DNA from: Hypericum androsaemum | Taxonomy: Eukaryota; Streptophyta; Magnoliopsida; Malpighiales; Hypericaceae | Assembly: GCA_963995505.1 (NCBI GenBank) | Contig: OZ023188.1 | Span: 372,001 to 436,000 of the forward strand | Direction: 5' to 3' | DNA length: 64,000 nt | In this document: in pieces, positions 46,044 through 59,726 of the stretch | How the letters are laid out: every line of letters begins with the position of its first letter | How positions within the stretch are numbered: the first letter of the stretch is position 1 | Notes under the pieces: generated by a model | The model's input: only the letters and a program-made list of their open reading frames with translations | Database searches by the model: none | What the model was told of the DNA's origin: nothing | Made by a program: the position numbers and the translations under genes

Positions 46044-47499
46044 GGGAAAAATTTTATTTTAGTACCTTGAGGTATCGTCAAAAATTATTTTAGTATCGTG
46101 TGGTAAAAAATCTATCAATTGAGTCAAACCTCACTCAATTTACATTACTTAAGTCCACGGACAGCTGCCCGGACCCTGTCCGACCTGCCCGGCCATCTGG
46201 ACGGGCCACATCATCATTCGGTGATGATCTGGCGCCACGTGGACCTTCCCTTCCCTCTGCCCCTCTCCCTCTCTCTCCTCTCTCTCTCTCTCTCCACTCT
46301 CTCTCTTCTTCTTCTTCCCCCAAAACCCAGAAACAACAACAAAAGTCAAAAACGTTTGCAATATTCTCCCTAATTACACTCATGTGAGTCTTAGGAAGCA
46401 AAGATCTCGCTGGCCCCAACCTTAAATTGTTCTAATTCTAATTAATTTCCACAATCAAGAGGACACAAATTGCATGAACTCAAGCTCTCGCTCAATCCCG
46501 ACAATGGTCTCGGGGCTGAGGACCACCTCGAGGTCGACGCCGCCTCGTCTAAGTTTTCGAGGGGGAAAACCCTTGGCTCCGACTCCCACTCACTTACCAA
46601 ATGGCACATCGCAGTGCCATCGTGGGCCTGCACACTCCGGTTCGTTAGAGGCACCGTCATAACCGCCCGCCAGAGCAGCTTCGGTGTCGCAATAAATGGC
46701 ATGTGATGAATTTTTTGCTGCCCCGTTGAAGTTCCCAAGGAGGGACACCCTCGGCGGCGACCAAACGGCACATCGCGACACCGTCGTGGGCTTGCACACT
46801 CCGGTTCATTCGCGGCACCGTCGTAACCGCCCGCCAGAGCAGCTTTTGCGACGTGACCTCAGGGGTTTAGGGCGGCGGGAGCGCGCTGAGAGTGGCGGGT
46901 GGTCGGGCTCCCTTTCATTTCCTTGTAAACGGCATTTCGCGGGTGGTCGGGCTCCCCTTCGTCTCCTTGTATTGAAAGGGGAGGAGGTTGGGGATGGAGT
47001 GGGAGAGGGTGAGGTGGTGGCTTCAACCCTCGTCTCCATTTTTTTGGGGTTTATTTACTGGTGCTGTCATTATTTACTAGTGCTGTCATTAATTTCAAGT
47101 TTGATGATTCAGTTGATTTAGTGTGTGAAGGTGATTGAAGGTAGCTCTTATGCTGTTTGAAGGTGAGAGTTGATAATTCAGTTGATTGTTGATTCAGTGT
47201 GTGAAGGTAGGGATAAATTTCTGGGTTTTGGGGGAAGAAGAAGAGAAGAAGAAGAGGAGAGGGAAGAGAGAAAGAGAAGAGAGGGGAGAAAGGAGATGTC
47301 CACGGCGCCACGTCATCAGTGAATGGTGATGTGGCCCGTCCAGATGGTCGGGCAAGGTTCGGGCAAGTCGGGAAGGGTTTGGACAGCTGCCCGTGGACCT
47401 AAATGATGTTAATTGGCTGTGGTTTGACTTAAATTTTTTACCATATGATACTAAAATAATTTTTAGCGATACTTCAAAGTATTAAAATAGACTTTTCCC
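46044..47499. mobile_element. Pack-MULE-like Mutator element, 9-bp target duplication
   Basis: Terminal inverted repeats of about 230 bp begin gggaaaaattttattttagta at the left and, read inward from the right, gggaaaagtctattttaata. Both contain gacagctgcccg and the ccgtccag/ctggacgg and gcgccacgt blocks. The exact 9-bp flank aaataaaaa occurs at 46035-46043 and 47500-47508. The interior is GC-rich with small frames on both strands and a 79-bp direct repeat (46603-46681, 46766-46844). It looks like captured coding DNA, but I could not name the donor gene. A CT microsatellite (46260-46318) lies in the left part. It sits about 940 bp upstream of the TBC gene start. Confidence 0.82.
46260..46318. 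repeat. (CT)n-rich microsatellite within the MULE
   Basis: A run of ct and ctt units interrupted by a few other bases. Confidence 0.9.
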
Positions 47500-48442
47500 A
47501 AATAAAAATACTATATCGAAGCAAACCCCGGGAAATCCCAAAATTTCCCCGGAATTGACCGCGTCCTACCCAAGGTCAATCCCAACAGCCACCGACTCCT
47601 CATTGATTTTTACAGTTCCCTATCAGGGAGGAGGGAAATGTTAAATAAATAAATAATTGGGGAAAAAAAAGGAAACGGAGGGGCGAAAGGATTCGCAGAT
47701 TTCCGGGGAGGGAGGAGATCGGAGACGGTGTAGACGAGCGGAGGGGAGAGAGATACCGAGGATATTCTATTACCTTTCATAATTAATTTAATTATCGAGA
47801 AAAAAAACATTAGGAATAAACATTAGGAACTGTATATTTGTAAAGGGGAGGGAATCGGAACATGGAGAAAGAGGAGGAACTCCTCCTTTTTCCGTCTTCT
47901 TCTTATTCCTATTCGACGTCGTCGTATTGCGTTCGATTAGCACCAGATCTCCTCATCATCCAGGTAACCGCTCTCTCCCCGTCTATTGCATGTTAATTTC
48001 TTTCTTCATTTATGCAACAATTAAAAAAATCATAACGGAAGATCCACATCGAAGCAGTCGCCCGATCGCCCGCTCATATATTGATTATAGTTTTTTTGTT
48101 GTTGTTGTTGTTGTTGATGATGGATTTATGCTTCCAGTTAGTTAGGCTTTTTAACATTGTATTGCTTTTGAGTTGCTATCTGTAGTTTCTATCGTTTTAT
48201 CTTTTCTCATTTAATTTGTATTAATTTGTTTCTATATTTACTGATACTATTTTAGTTTTGGTAAGCTTGGTTGCTTTTGCTTGTTATTGCAGTTGCCGAG
48301 CTCCTTCTGAGTTGCGGGGATGAATATTTAGTTGCAGTAGTAATGATAATAAGGGAAGGTTGAGGCGAGGAGTGCGGTGCGGGGGAAAGGAAAGGAAAGG
48401 TGAAGGGAAGGCTTTTCTGAAACAGGAGAGTAGCGGCGGTAA
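47500..48442 (+). other. Promoter and leader region of the TBC gene
   Basis: The AT-rich part to about 47840 is followed by an apparent leader exon ending CATCCAG|GTAACC at 47963 and an acceptor ttgttattgcag at about 48292. A (TTG)n run lies at 48096-48117 in the presumed leader intron. Transcript ends cannot be seen directly. Confidence 0.45.
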
Positions 48443-51400
48443 ATGTCTTGTGGCGAGGTAGGGGAGGTGAAACAATGGAGTTGCGGGAAAGCCGGAGTGG
48501 TGAATTTGCAGAAAGTTGGTTCTATGGTTCGCGATTTGGGGGAGCCCTGCTTGTCTCAGTCGCCCATAAAGGTTGTTATCACTGTAAGTTCTGGCTCGTA
48601 TCGGTTGCTTTTGTTGTTATTGGCTCAAGGCTTTTTTTTGACAATGCTAGTGAGACATTTTGGCGTTCCAAGTCTATATACTTTTGTCTTGCGTCTTATG
48701 TTGCAAAGAGTACAATACATGAGCTGTCACTTGTCCGTTGAAATACGACTCCTGTTTATCTAGGTTCTTAGTGATCACATCACATCTTGACTCCCCGTTT
48801 TATGTACCTGTTTAGGGACAGAACAATTTTAGGTCATTATCTTAAATACTCGTCGAAAAAAGAAGAAGTTAGAACACTGTCGAGATGTCAGTTTGTAGCA
48901 TCCTTGAATGAGGTCTAACGGTTTTCTGATGGTCCAGGTGAACAGAATGCTTAAGCCAGATAAGTGGCAAGCTATTTTTGATAGCGATGGGAGGGTTTCT
49001 GGTTTCCAGAAAGTGCTCAAGTCAATTGCTTTGGGGGTATGTTTCTTGAGTTGCTTTCTGCCTCGGGTACTCCGTTCATCTCATCATTTCATTCCGACTT
49101 CCTACCTTCATTAAATTGGTGATAAATTAATCATCGGGGTCTAGTTACATGTAAAGCTTGAAGGCTGAAGCCAAACTTGGTTATTTGATTTATCAAAGTA
49201 GATGTTACCATCATTGGCTGTACTCGAAGTCATGTAAATTATTCCATGTCCGAGTTATAGTTCCCAACTTTTCAGCTTCAGCCTCTTTGGAATCGGGAAC
49301 GTAGCTTTATTTAGGGCTGATTTGAGTATCCTTGACAAGATTGGCGCTTCTCATGTTACTATACTGATTAACTTTTGACTTTTCTTTTCATGGAAGAGTT
49401 GACAGTGTGTCATTAATTAAGAGAATATTTCCTTATTTTGACAAAGGATAGTTTGTGCAAGTTTTGACCAGAGAGGGTTAGTTTAGAGGAAGGAATATTT
49501 CTACATAGATTTTCTTGTTAGTTACTGGTGGGAGAAGAAGATGAAGAACATCAACTGGATATAGTTGTCTTAAATTGCACCATTTCCGTGGTTTTATATT
49601 CATGTTATGTTCACCCGGTTTTTATTTTCATGTCTTGCTCAAGTTGAGTTTCTTGAAGTTAGAAAATCTGTCTGCTCTATGGTAGGGTGTGGATCCATCC
49701 ATAAGGGCAGAAGTTTGGGAGTTTCTGCTTGGCTGTTACAATTTAGGCAGCACAGCTGAGTACCGAAGGCAATTAAGAACAGCAAGGAGGTATTTGAATG
49801 CATTTAGCAACTACCGTTTTAAGCTAGTCATGTGAACTTAAAGCTGTTTCAATAGCTTGAGTGGGATCTTTTTTGCAGGGAAAGGTACCAGGACCTTGTC
49901 AAGCAATGCCAGACAATGCATTCAAGTATAGGGACAGGTGTTCTTGCATATGTTGTGGGGTCCAAGGTCATGGATATGAGGACAGCATCCAAAGACGACA
50001 GAGTTGTTGAAGCCGAGGACAAAAGTAGACCTGATACTACTAACAGATTAGATAATTATACAGTTAGGGACAGATTAGATAATTATACAGGTACAGATAT
50101 CCCATCTGAGGGCGAAGGGGAAAGTTCTAGTGATTCAGGTGAGCTCGTCATTGTGAGAGAGAGCATAGATAGTCAAGCATTCAACTCTTCCTGGTTTCTA
50201 CCTTCATCTAGTCCCTATAAAGGCCATGTCTCTGAGACAGAGGTTGGAGCCCGCATATCAAATTATGCACAAGAGAACTTCTTTGATTTTCCTGCTTTAC
50301 CTGTCACGGATTTGTTTGCCAAGATTGGAGAAGGTGATAAAGAAAGCTGCGAGTACGATGGCACACTTCATGCACGTCAAAATTTACGCAAAGGAGGAGA
50401 CGCTATGCACACTTTTCAAATTACTGACAATATAGAATTGGTTATAGAGCCCAGTGGTTCGCAGCAAGATGGTGACTCACATCATAACAATTCCGAAGTT
50501 GAACTAGTTAATTGTGAAGATCGCGTTCCTGAAATATGTCACGACCCAGAAAATGAAGCTGCGCATCCTGATGGCCATCTACCTGTATCTTGCAATAAGC
50601 CAAGTCATGAAACAGAAATTGTGAACAAACTTAAAATATCTGCTGCTCCAGAATCACTGCTCTTAGATGCTTCCACTTCTCGTAGAGGAGCTGGTGAAGA
50701 CAGAGCTTCTGAATGGCTTTGGACTTTGCATCGGATAGGTAAGCCAACAAAGTGCTGTTTCTTGCTCTTGATTGAAAGGCAGTGTAATTTCCTCTATCAC
50801 GTTCTGTATGGTTTTCCTTCCAACTGATGTTGGAACTCTTGACCTACAGTTGTCGATGTGGTGAGAACAGATAGTCATCTTGACTTCTACGAGGACAAGA
50901 GAAATTTAGCTAGGATGTCCGACATTCTTGCAGTTTATGCCTGGATTGATCCAGCAACTGGTTATTGCCAAGGTTGTTTTCACTTATTTTCTCAGCTTTT
51001 TATCACAAAAATTATTCCTGGGATTGCATAGAGCTGCAAGCTTCTAATCATAAGACATGCATACACCAAAATGATTGTTGTCACATGAGCATTTCTTTAT
51101 TTTCTCTACCTAGATTCTATAAGCGTTGCTGAAACTAAATTATGTTTATTACCCTAGGAATGAGCGACCTGCTTTCTCCTTTCGTTGTACTATTTGAGGA
51201 CAATGCCGATGCATTTTGGTGTTTCGAGATGCTTCTTAGGAGAATGGTACTTTTATCTTCCCTTTTGTCTTTGAGCTTGCTTTACTAAAGCAAACATGCT
51301 TAGGTGGTTCTTTTGTTTCCTCCAACTAATTCTTCTTATGCCTGTCCCAGCGTGATAACTTCCAAATGGAAGGACCAACTGGAGTGATGAAAAAGCTACA

Positions 51401-53225
51401 AGCATTGTGGCACATCCTTGAATTCGCAGACAAAGAAATGTTCTCCCACCTGTCACACATAGGGGCTGAAAGTCTCCATTTTGCATTTCGAATGTTAATG
51501 GTGCTTTTTCGTCGAGAGGTGTCTTTTACTGATGCTCTTCGAATGTGGGAGGTTTGTGGAATTCAACTTTGTTTCATAGAACACAAACTTTGCTCCAGTG
51601 TTAAGTTCTAATATTGAGGGAAATATATGTTGGCGGTGTATTCATAGTGACACTTATTGCATTTATGGATGATCTGTTTGTCATCGCAATAGTAACTCGG
51701 TGGCCAAAACTATTTAATTTAGCTACCAGCATATTTGTTGCAGCTCCATTAAGAGGGTCACTATCAGCACTTTGAAATGCATCTTTCGGTGTGGTTTCTA
51801 ACTTCTTACATGTCAATTTACGTCTTTTAATTCTTTCGTTTTCTCTATTTTGAATTATTTCTTCAATTCCAGTGGCATAGCCAGCAGAGGTTTCTAATAG
51901 CGTGAGTGGAGACAAAGTGTATAATGAATTTTCCTTTCAAAAGTAAAAAGTCATGTATTTGAGTTACACTTCATGCTTTGTGATGGAGCAGATATGAATA
52001 CGACTTACGCAGAAGAAGTTTTCTCAATTTTAGGATCACTGCATTGAATAAGATGCTGATATTGGTGATCTTAACCTGTTTCCGATTGTAAAAAAGTTAA
52101 AAGATATACGCTTGTTGGATGACTTTTTCACTAACAACACGAGGATTAGATCTATGTTAATTGCATCTAAGATCGTATATTTGTGGCATGTCATTGTGCT
52201 GGAAATTTCGAATGTGCCTGACATCTCTAATCATAAATTTTTGTAGATGATGTGGGCTGCTGATTTTGATGAGTCAGTGGCCTGTGATTTGGCAGAGAAC
52301 TGTCTTCAGCCCCTGATGCTCGATGTTCCAAAGGATTCTGGGGCAGACTTGGGAGATGAAAGTATAGAAAATATTGATTCTGGTTCGAAAGATGGCTCGC
52401 AGGGGAGGAATGAGAATGTTGAGCACTCTACCTCTGACACTAATGGAATGAAACCACCATCTACTTACCCCTTTTGTGGCTTGACGAGGAATTTTTGGTC
52501 AAGAAGTGACAGAATGCCGATCAGCACTATTGTCTCTTCGACAAAAAATGGGGATGACGAGTTACCAGTCTTCTGTGTGGCAGCGATTCTTATAATGAAC
52601 CGCCACAAAATTATACGAGAAACTCAATCAATTGACGATTTGATAAGGGTAGGTCACGACTGTGTATTTCAGGATTGAGTCTACTAAATACAGTTTCTAT
52701 TGAACCTTCTGTTGTCAATTATGGCTGATTTTTTATAAGGATTGAATGTCTTAGTTGCTAACTGGGTCAGGAAGTGACTTGAGTTCTACAAACCTTCACC
52801 ATATCAAATCTAAGCATGTAACAGTAGAATTTCTTCTGTCAACTTTGAGGATCTGCAATCCAACTTTCTTTCTGTTTTATCTGCATGATTTCACCACTTG
52901 AACAAAATTATTTTGACTGGTTTACATAATGTTTTGAACAGATCTTTAATGATAGGGAGCTTAAGATCCATATAAGACGATCAATACGGACAGCAATTAA
53001 AATCCGGAAGAAGTACTTGCACAAGGTCAGGCGCGTTAAAGACATATTCCTGTTGCATAGCACATCTGGAAATTAGCATTCTCTGGTTTTGGCCCCTTTC
53101 TGTCTTTCTTGGTGGTTTGATCTGTGCACATCACTGAATATGAAACTTCATCGTTTCTGAAACTGAATTGTTTCCTTTGGCAGCTGATAAGAATGAAGGC
53201 TCCTGCCACTCCGAATGGTGGCTAA
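48443..53225 (+). CDS. TBC-domain Rab GTPase-activating protein (Gyp1/TBC1D15-like), 714 aa
   Basis: Ten exons keep phase: 48443-48583, 48938-49036, 49686-49789, 49879-50738, 50850-50972, 51158-51246, 51351-51551, 52247-52648, 52942-53025, 53184-53225. The N-terminus (MLKPDKWQAIFDSDGRVSGF) and GVDPSIRAEVWEFLLGCY open the TBC domain. An acidic insertion of about 240 aa then separates it from the catalytic part. The arginine finger IVVDVVRTD (Arg near 407) and the glutamine finger GYCQG (near 443) are both present, so the protein should stimulate GTP hydrolysis by a Rab in membrane traffic. The C-terminal block MMWAADFDESVACD and AAILIMNRHKIIRE completes the domain; a basic tail follows. The ATG at 48443 was chosen because exon 1 then reads in phase into exon 2 with plant-like N-terminal sequence. 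The leader is probably spliced (47862-48440). Confidence 0.92.
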
Positions 53226-54250
53226 TTTGTCCTTTTACTGGCAATGCAAAGAGTACCCTGTACGTTAACCTTCATTTACTGTCAATTGTCAAAGTTATGA
53301 TTGTGGATCACTTTATGATGGAGTGCTCTGAGAAAAATATATTTGCTCTTGAAAATCGTGTGTTCGCCCATTTTTCCATTGTTGTCCTCATGTCTTACTT
53401 TTTGGTTCTGTCATTTGTGCGATTCATCCGAATCATCTTTTGTTGCCGCCTCATGCATGTAGCATAGATTCATTTGTAATGGTTGGTTGGCAGTTGTGAC
53501 GGTGAAATTAACCTTGCCACCTAGACATTCAACTGTATAAATAAATAATTAACTGACTGCATTCGTTTCAGTTAGTCCTCCGATTTCTATTCACATCTTA
53601 GTCAGCAGCATGGGTGATCTTTGGGACTCTTTCTGAGCTCTTCTTCTGAACTTGCAAATAATTCTAGTACTCGTTCTTCTCCTTTGTGGATACTTCCGTA
53701 GTGGTTGCTTTGTGCATCTATGGTTTTTACCTAATTTGCAGATCCATGTTGATAGCCTCTGCGTGTAGAAGCATGTGCATTTTCCCCACGAGTTCACTTT
53801 TGCTTCACAGTTCCATGGAGGTTTCATCTCATACGAGCTATCGTGTTTCACCTCGAGGATCTGACATGTCAATTCTTCTTAACGTTGCAGCTTTTTCTCC
53901 CTCTTCTCGTTGTGATGACCGTGGAAGGATCACATGTAGCTGTTATAGTGGGTTTTGGGTATTGCCACAGTAGGAAAGTCTGGCAGGTTAAAGGTTCATA
54001 TAGTAGAAAATCGGCTTTGTTGAATTGCATTATACCGAAAATCGGGGATCACATTTGTAGTTCTGCTAAAAAAAAGAAGCGATTACATTTGAATGGTCGC
54101 ATGAGTTGTATTATTATTACAAAGCTGAAATAGAAAGAGGAATTTTTTTTTGCAGCGGCGGTGGTAGCAGTCTAACCGTTTGCAACCTGCAAGTTCATTT
54201 TTTTATTTCAGGAAGGAAGCATATTTGATAAGTTCGATATGACTTGGTAG
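53226..54250. other. 3' region of the TBC gene and convergent spacer
   Basis: No further gene was recognised. The TBC and peroxidase genes converge here, about 1 kb apart. Confidence 0.5.
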
Positions 54251-54255
54251 GCTTC

Positions 54256-56065
<1,810 letters not shown>

Positions 56066-56862
56066 GCTTAATTAATCCAGATAATTGTGTAGCTAATAAT
56101 TACTATATAGTAATATTAATGTAGCAATCCGGAATCTATAGTGAGGTGCCCTAGCTCGTTTTATAGGTGAGCCTTTGGGGATCGTCCACGTGGCTTGACC
56201 GGTAACGCCGTTCCAGGTATGTGAACTCAACAATTAATAATGATATTGACTTTATTTGGCTGTTAACTAAAGGAACGTACTAATTTTTAAAAAAAAATTC
56301 AAGTTTAGGTATTTAGAACACAGTAAATATTAATTACTAATATCTGTCAAATTTTTATCACTCGCCATTCAAATATTTTATTTATCTTAAATCTGAATTA
56401 TTATTATCCAAGAAGCACCCAAAAAAGATAGCATCAAATTTGGAAGAAATTCGATGCTACATTCCTCAGGTACTTCTTGCGTAAAAAAAACTCGGTCTTA
56501 CCTTCCTCAGGTAGCATCGAGCTAGCCGTTATCAATATAAAAACACTGAAATCGCCGGACGTTAGTTTCAAGAAACGTCGCGTCGCCAAAATAAAGATTA
56601 TATTTTTTTTAGAAGGAAAATAAAGATTATACTCTTAGCAATCTGGGTAAAGTTTGTTTATAGCAATCTGAAGCTACCAGAGAGAGTTTACGTGAGACTC
56701 ACTTCACGTTACTATTACGAATATTATTATTTAAGGAAGTAAATTTAATATTTTACTTGGAATTAAATTCTAAATTTTCGTTAATTCATTGTTAGGCCTT
56801 CATTTTCATGCCTTCTACTGATATGACAAGACTAAGATTATGTATTTACCCATAAATGTAAG
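56066..56862. other. Promoter-side spacer upstream of the peroxidase gene
   Basis: AT-rich with no gene seen. A short inverted stretch around gatgctacattcctcaggtac and cttcctcaggtagcatcgag (56449-56520) is the only structure noticed. Confidence 0.45.
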
Positions 56863-57045
56863 GGGGTTGGATTCAGTTGGGACAAGACATGTCCCCACTG
56901 AAATGGATCAAGTAATTTTGGTTATAGACACGATTTTTTATGAATGTCAAATCTCTAGACACGATTTTTAATAAAATCTGATGGTCCAAACGAAATTCCC
57001 TCTGTAGGAACGACTTTTATGTTGTCCCCACTCAATCCAAAACCA
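56863..57045. mobile_element. 183-bp hAT-type MITE, copy 2
   Basis: It has the same length and orientation as the copy at 33784-33966 and is nearly identical to it. It is flanked by its own 8-bp duplication AATGTAAG (56855-56862, 57046-57053). Starts GGGGTTGGATTCAG and ends CAATCCAAAACCA. Confidence 0.92.
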
Positions 57046-57053
57046 AATGTAAG

Positions 57054-59320
57054 ATGTAACAATATCGTAGTTAGCCAGTTAGCGAGTACGATGATTTATT
57101 TATTTCATTGGTAAACTACAATGAAACTCCTGATTGAGTTTAGGTACGTTCTCTCAACTTTTTTGGCGTCTTCTCGATCATGGTGATTTAATATATGTTC
57201 CGGATCATACCTTTTTATTCTTTTTTGAGCATCGTATTTTCATAAATCTACCATTTATGCAGGAGACTTTGCAGAGAATTTTAGAAGACCGGATCATTCA
57301 GCTTGGGAGCAGCTTCTACTATTAATTAGATGATTTAGTATGATTCCAATATGAATCCATGTTAGAATATCCAAAAAATAAGACTACATTATTTGAATTC
57401 GAAATATTTGACGAGAATATCCGCTGATGGATATATTCTACGCAGCGCGTGGTTTCAATTTGACATCTCGAGACCATAACACTATTCTTCCCGTTGACGT
57501 TATTAAAAGGAAGGAAAGAGTGACGGCCAAGTTTTGTGTATCTTGATTCTAATTTATTGATTAGAGCGGGTAAAAGTAATTGTGATTAGTATACGCCACT
57601 ATTAGAAGGTATTGATTCAATTCTTGGAAATATAACAACGTCAAATAATAAATATTTGTTGAAATTTTTTTGTTACTTTTGAAAAGTTTCGCCCAACGTA
57701 GACATTAATCAGTCGACACAATAATATTCGTGTATCATGTGTTCTAAACGGAATCAAATTGGATGGTGTTGAACGCGGGAACTTGGTGGGAATTATAGTT
57801 AATTGTTTTTAGAAGCTAGAAATTTAGTTGCATTAGGCATTAGAAACCTCCAAGGCCGGTAGCATCTTTGCTTCTCCATAATTAATATCTTTGAACATTG
57901 ATTGTATACATATTAATTTCTTATAGGCAGTGCTTAAATTAGTTTAACTTCTTATTTTATTTATCAATAAAAAACTCTAATGGAAACTTAATCAGAAGCC
58001 TCGAGGCATAAGCTAGCACACCTGCATACTTACTATAAGCAACTACAACTGTAAAGTACCTTTATGCAATTAGCTCTCAGATAAATGAGGCTCTTTGTAA
58101 ATTATGGTCAAATATGAAAGATTTATGGGCAATCAATACAACAAAAATACGCAAAAAAAGCTCCTTGTTTTTCTTAAGGTGACAAGTGAAATAAGTCATA
58201 AACACAAACTATGTAGATTAATCTGTAAAGAATTTACTTCCTATTAACCATAGATCTCGCATTTGATTGGCTAAGAAAACTGTTTTCTTTTGTAATTTTG
58301 TTTGGTTCAAATTTAAATTAATCAACTTAATAAATATTCGAATATCAATATGCACCAATTAAAAAAAATGAAGTACCACGCTCTCCAAAAGGAACATAAA
58401 TAAGTACTCAGAGTCGAGAGAATAAAGTAAATGGCCTCCTAACATGGTTCAGAGTTGTGTAGTGGCGGCGGCCCACACCTTACACCAAGTAATTCGAGTG
58501 CGGTCCATTTGGTTCATGGGTTGGGTTTTGACACGGATAATGTCTGGCCTCTTTTGGGCTTTAGATAGAGTCATTGACTTTTTTTTGTAAGCAAACTTTT
58601 GTAGTTCTAAAAAAAAACCAAAAATAATTACAAGATAATTATTTCAAATGTACATTATGTACATCACCTAAGTACCAAAGGTACTAGATAGACATGCATC
58701 TAAGAAAAAAATTAAAGATAAGTCATATCTAAGTATATTTTCTAACAGTATCACCACCAAAATACCACTTCATCACCTTAAAAGAAACTAACTCCTAATT
58801 ACACATTAAAACCATCTCTAATTCCCGGCCAGTTGTGAGACACCTTAATTAAGGGGGTCTGTAGATTTTTGGTTAAAAATTTCACATTGCCGCGTTCTAA
58901 TTCCTCGAAGAATAGTTAGAACTTTTTTCTCCCAAATCATATCTATTTTTACGGCCAAATTCCATGTCGCATTCGCTAGCTACGCTTCCTGAGTCTCGTC
59001 TAGCTCAATACCTCCATCTATGGTTGACGTGATAGAAGTCATTAACATGAGTGATAAGTTACCTAAATTTGTAGGGTTTATGGATAAATATTGTTGAGGA
59101 GTCTCATATATATACCAAATATTAAAAAAATTAAGTTGAGAGATTTTTAATTTTTAATTTTTAATTTTTAAAGATAATTATTACACAATGATTACAGAAA
59201 TTAAATCTAATAATTTTTATTAATGTTATTGATCACTTATGATTAGAAAAGTCTACGAGTTCTACTTGGATTTTTGAAGTCTTTCAGTTTGTAACAAAAA
59301 GTCAAATTCTCAGAAAAAAA
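57054..59320. other. AT-rich intergenic stretch
   Basis: No coding sequence or bounded repeat was recognised. The end (59320-59720) is pyrimidine-rich and likely includes the leader of the DUF3755 gene. Confidence 0.5.
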
Positions 59321-59726
59321 ATGGAAGGGTGAGGAGGTTAGTGAAAGGTAGAGAGCAAAAAAAGGGTAGAAAGGTAATAAAGAAGAGAAGCTTCTTCGTC
59401 TTCTGCTTCCCCTCCATTCCATTCCACCTCCTCCGCACCCATAGAAACAAAACCACTCTCCCTTTAACTCCCTCCCACTTATTACAGCTAATCGCCGAAA
59501 CTATTTGTTTCTCTCTCACGTTTGATATTTATTTGATTTGCTAAATTCGGAATCTTCAAGCCAGAAACCTCGAAAAAGCTTCGATCTTTGGAGGCAGGCG
59601 CGTGTTTCTCCATCTGGGAACCCCTCCTTTAATTGCGGGAACTGTCCCTGTTCTCCTTGGTTGAAGAGCCAGCGGCCGCCTCGTTGTTCGGTTGGGTTGA
59701 AGAAAGGCCGCTGCTTGCTTGGGCCC

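Noticed and set aside
47862..47963. A 34-codon ATG frame ending in a good donor as the first coding exon of the TBC gene
   Set aside because: Joining it to the acceptor near 48292 meets a stop within six codons, and the exon at 48443 has its own plant-like start; this is more likely leader sequence.
53168..53467. A 99-codon frame as a separate gene after the TBC gene
   Set aside because: It overlaps the last TBC exon in another frame and runs into the 3' UTR without recognisable content.
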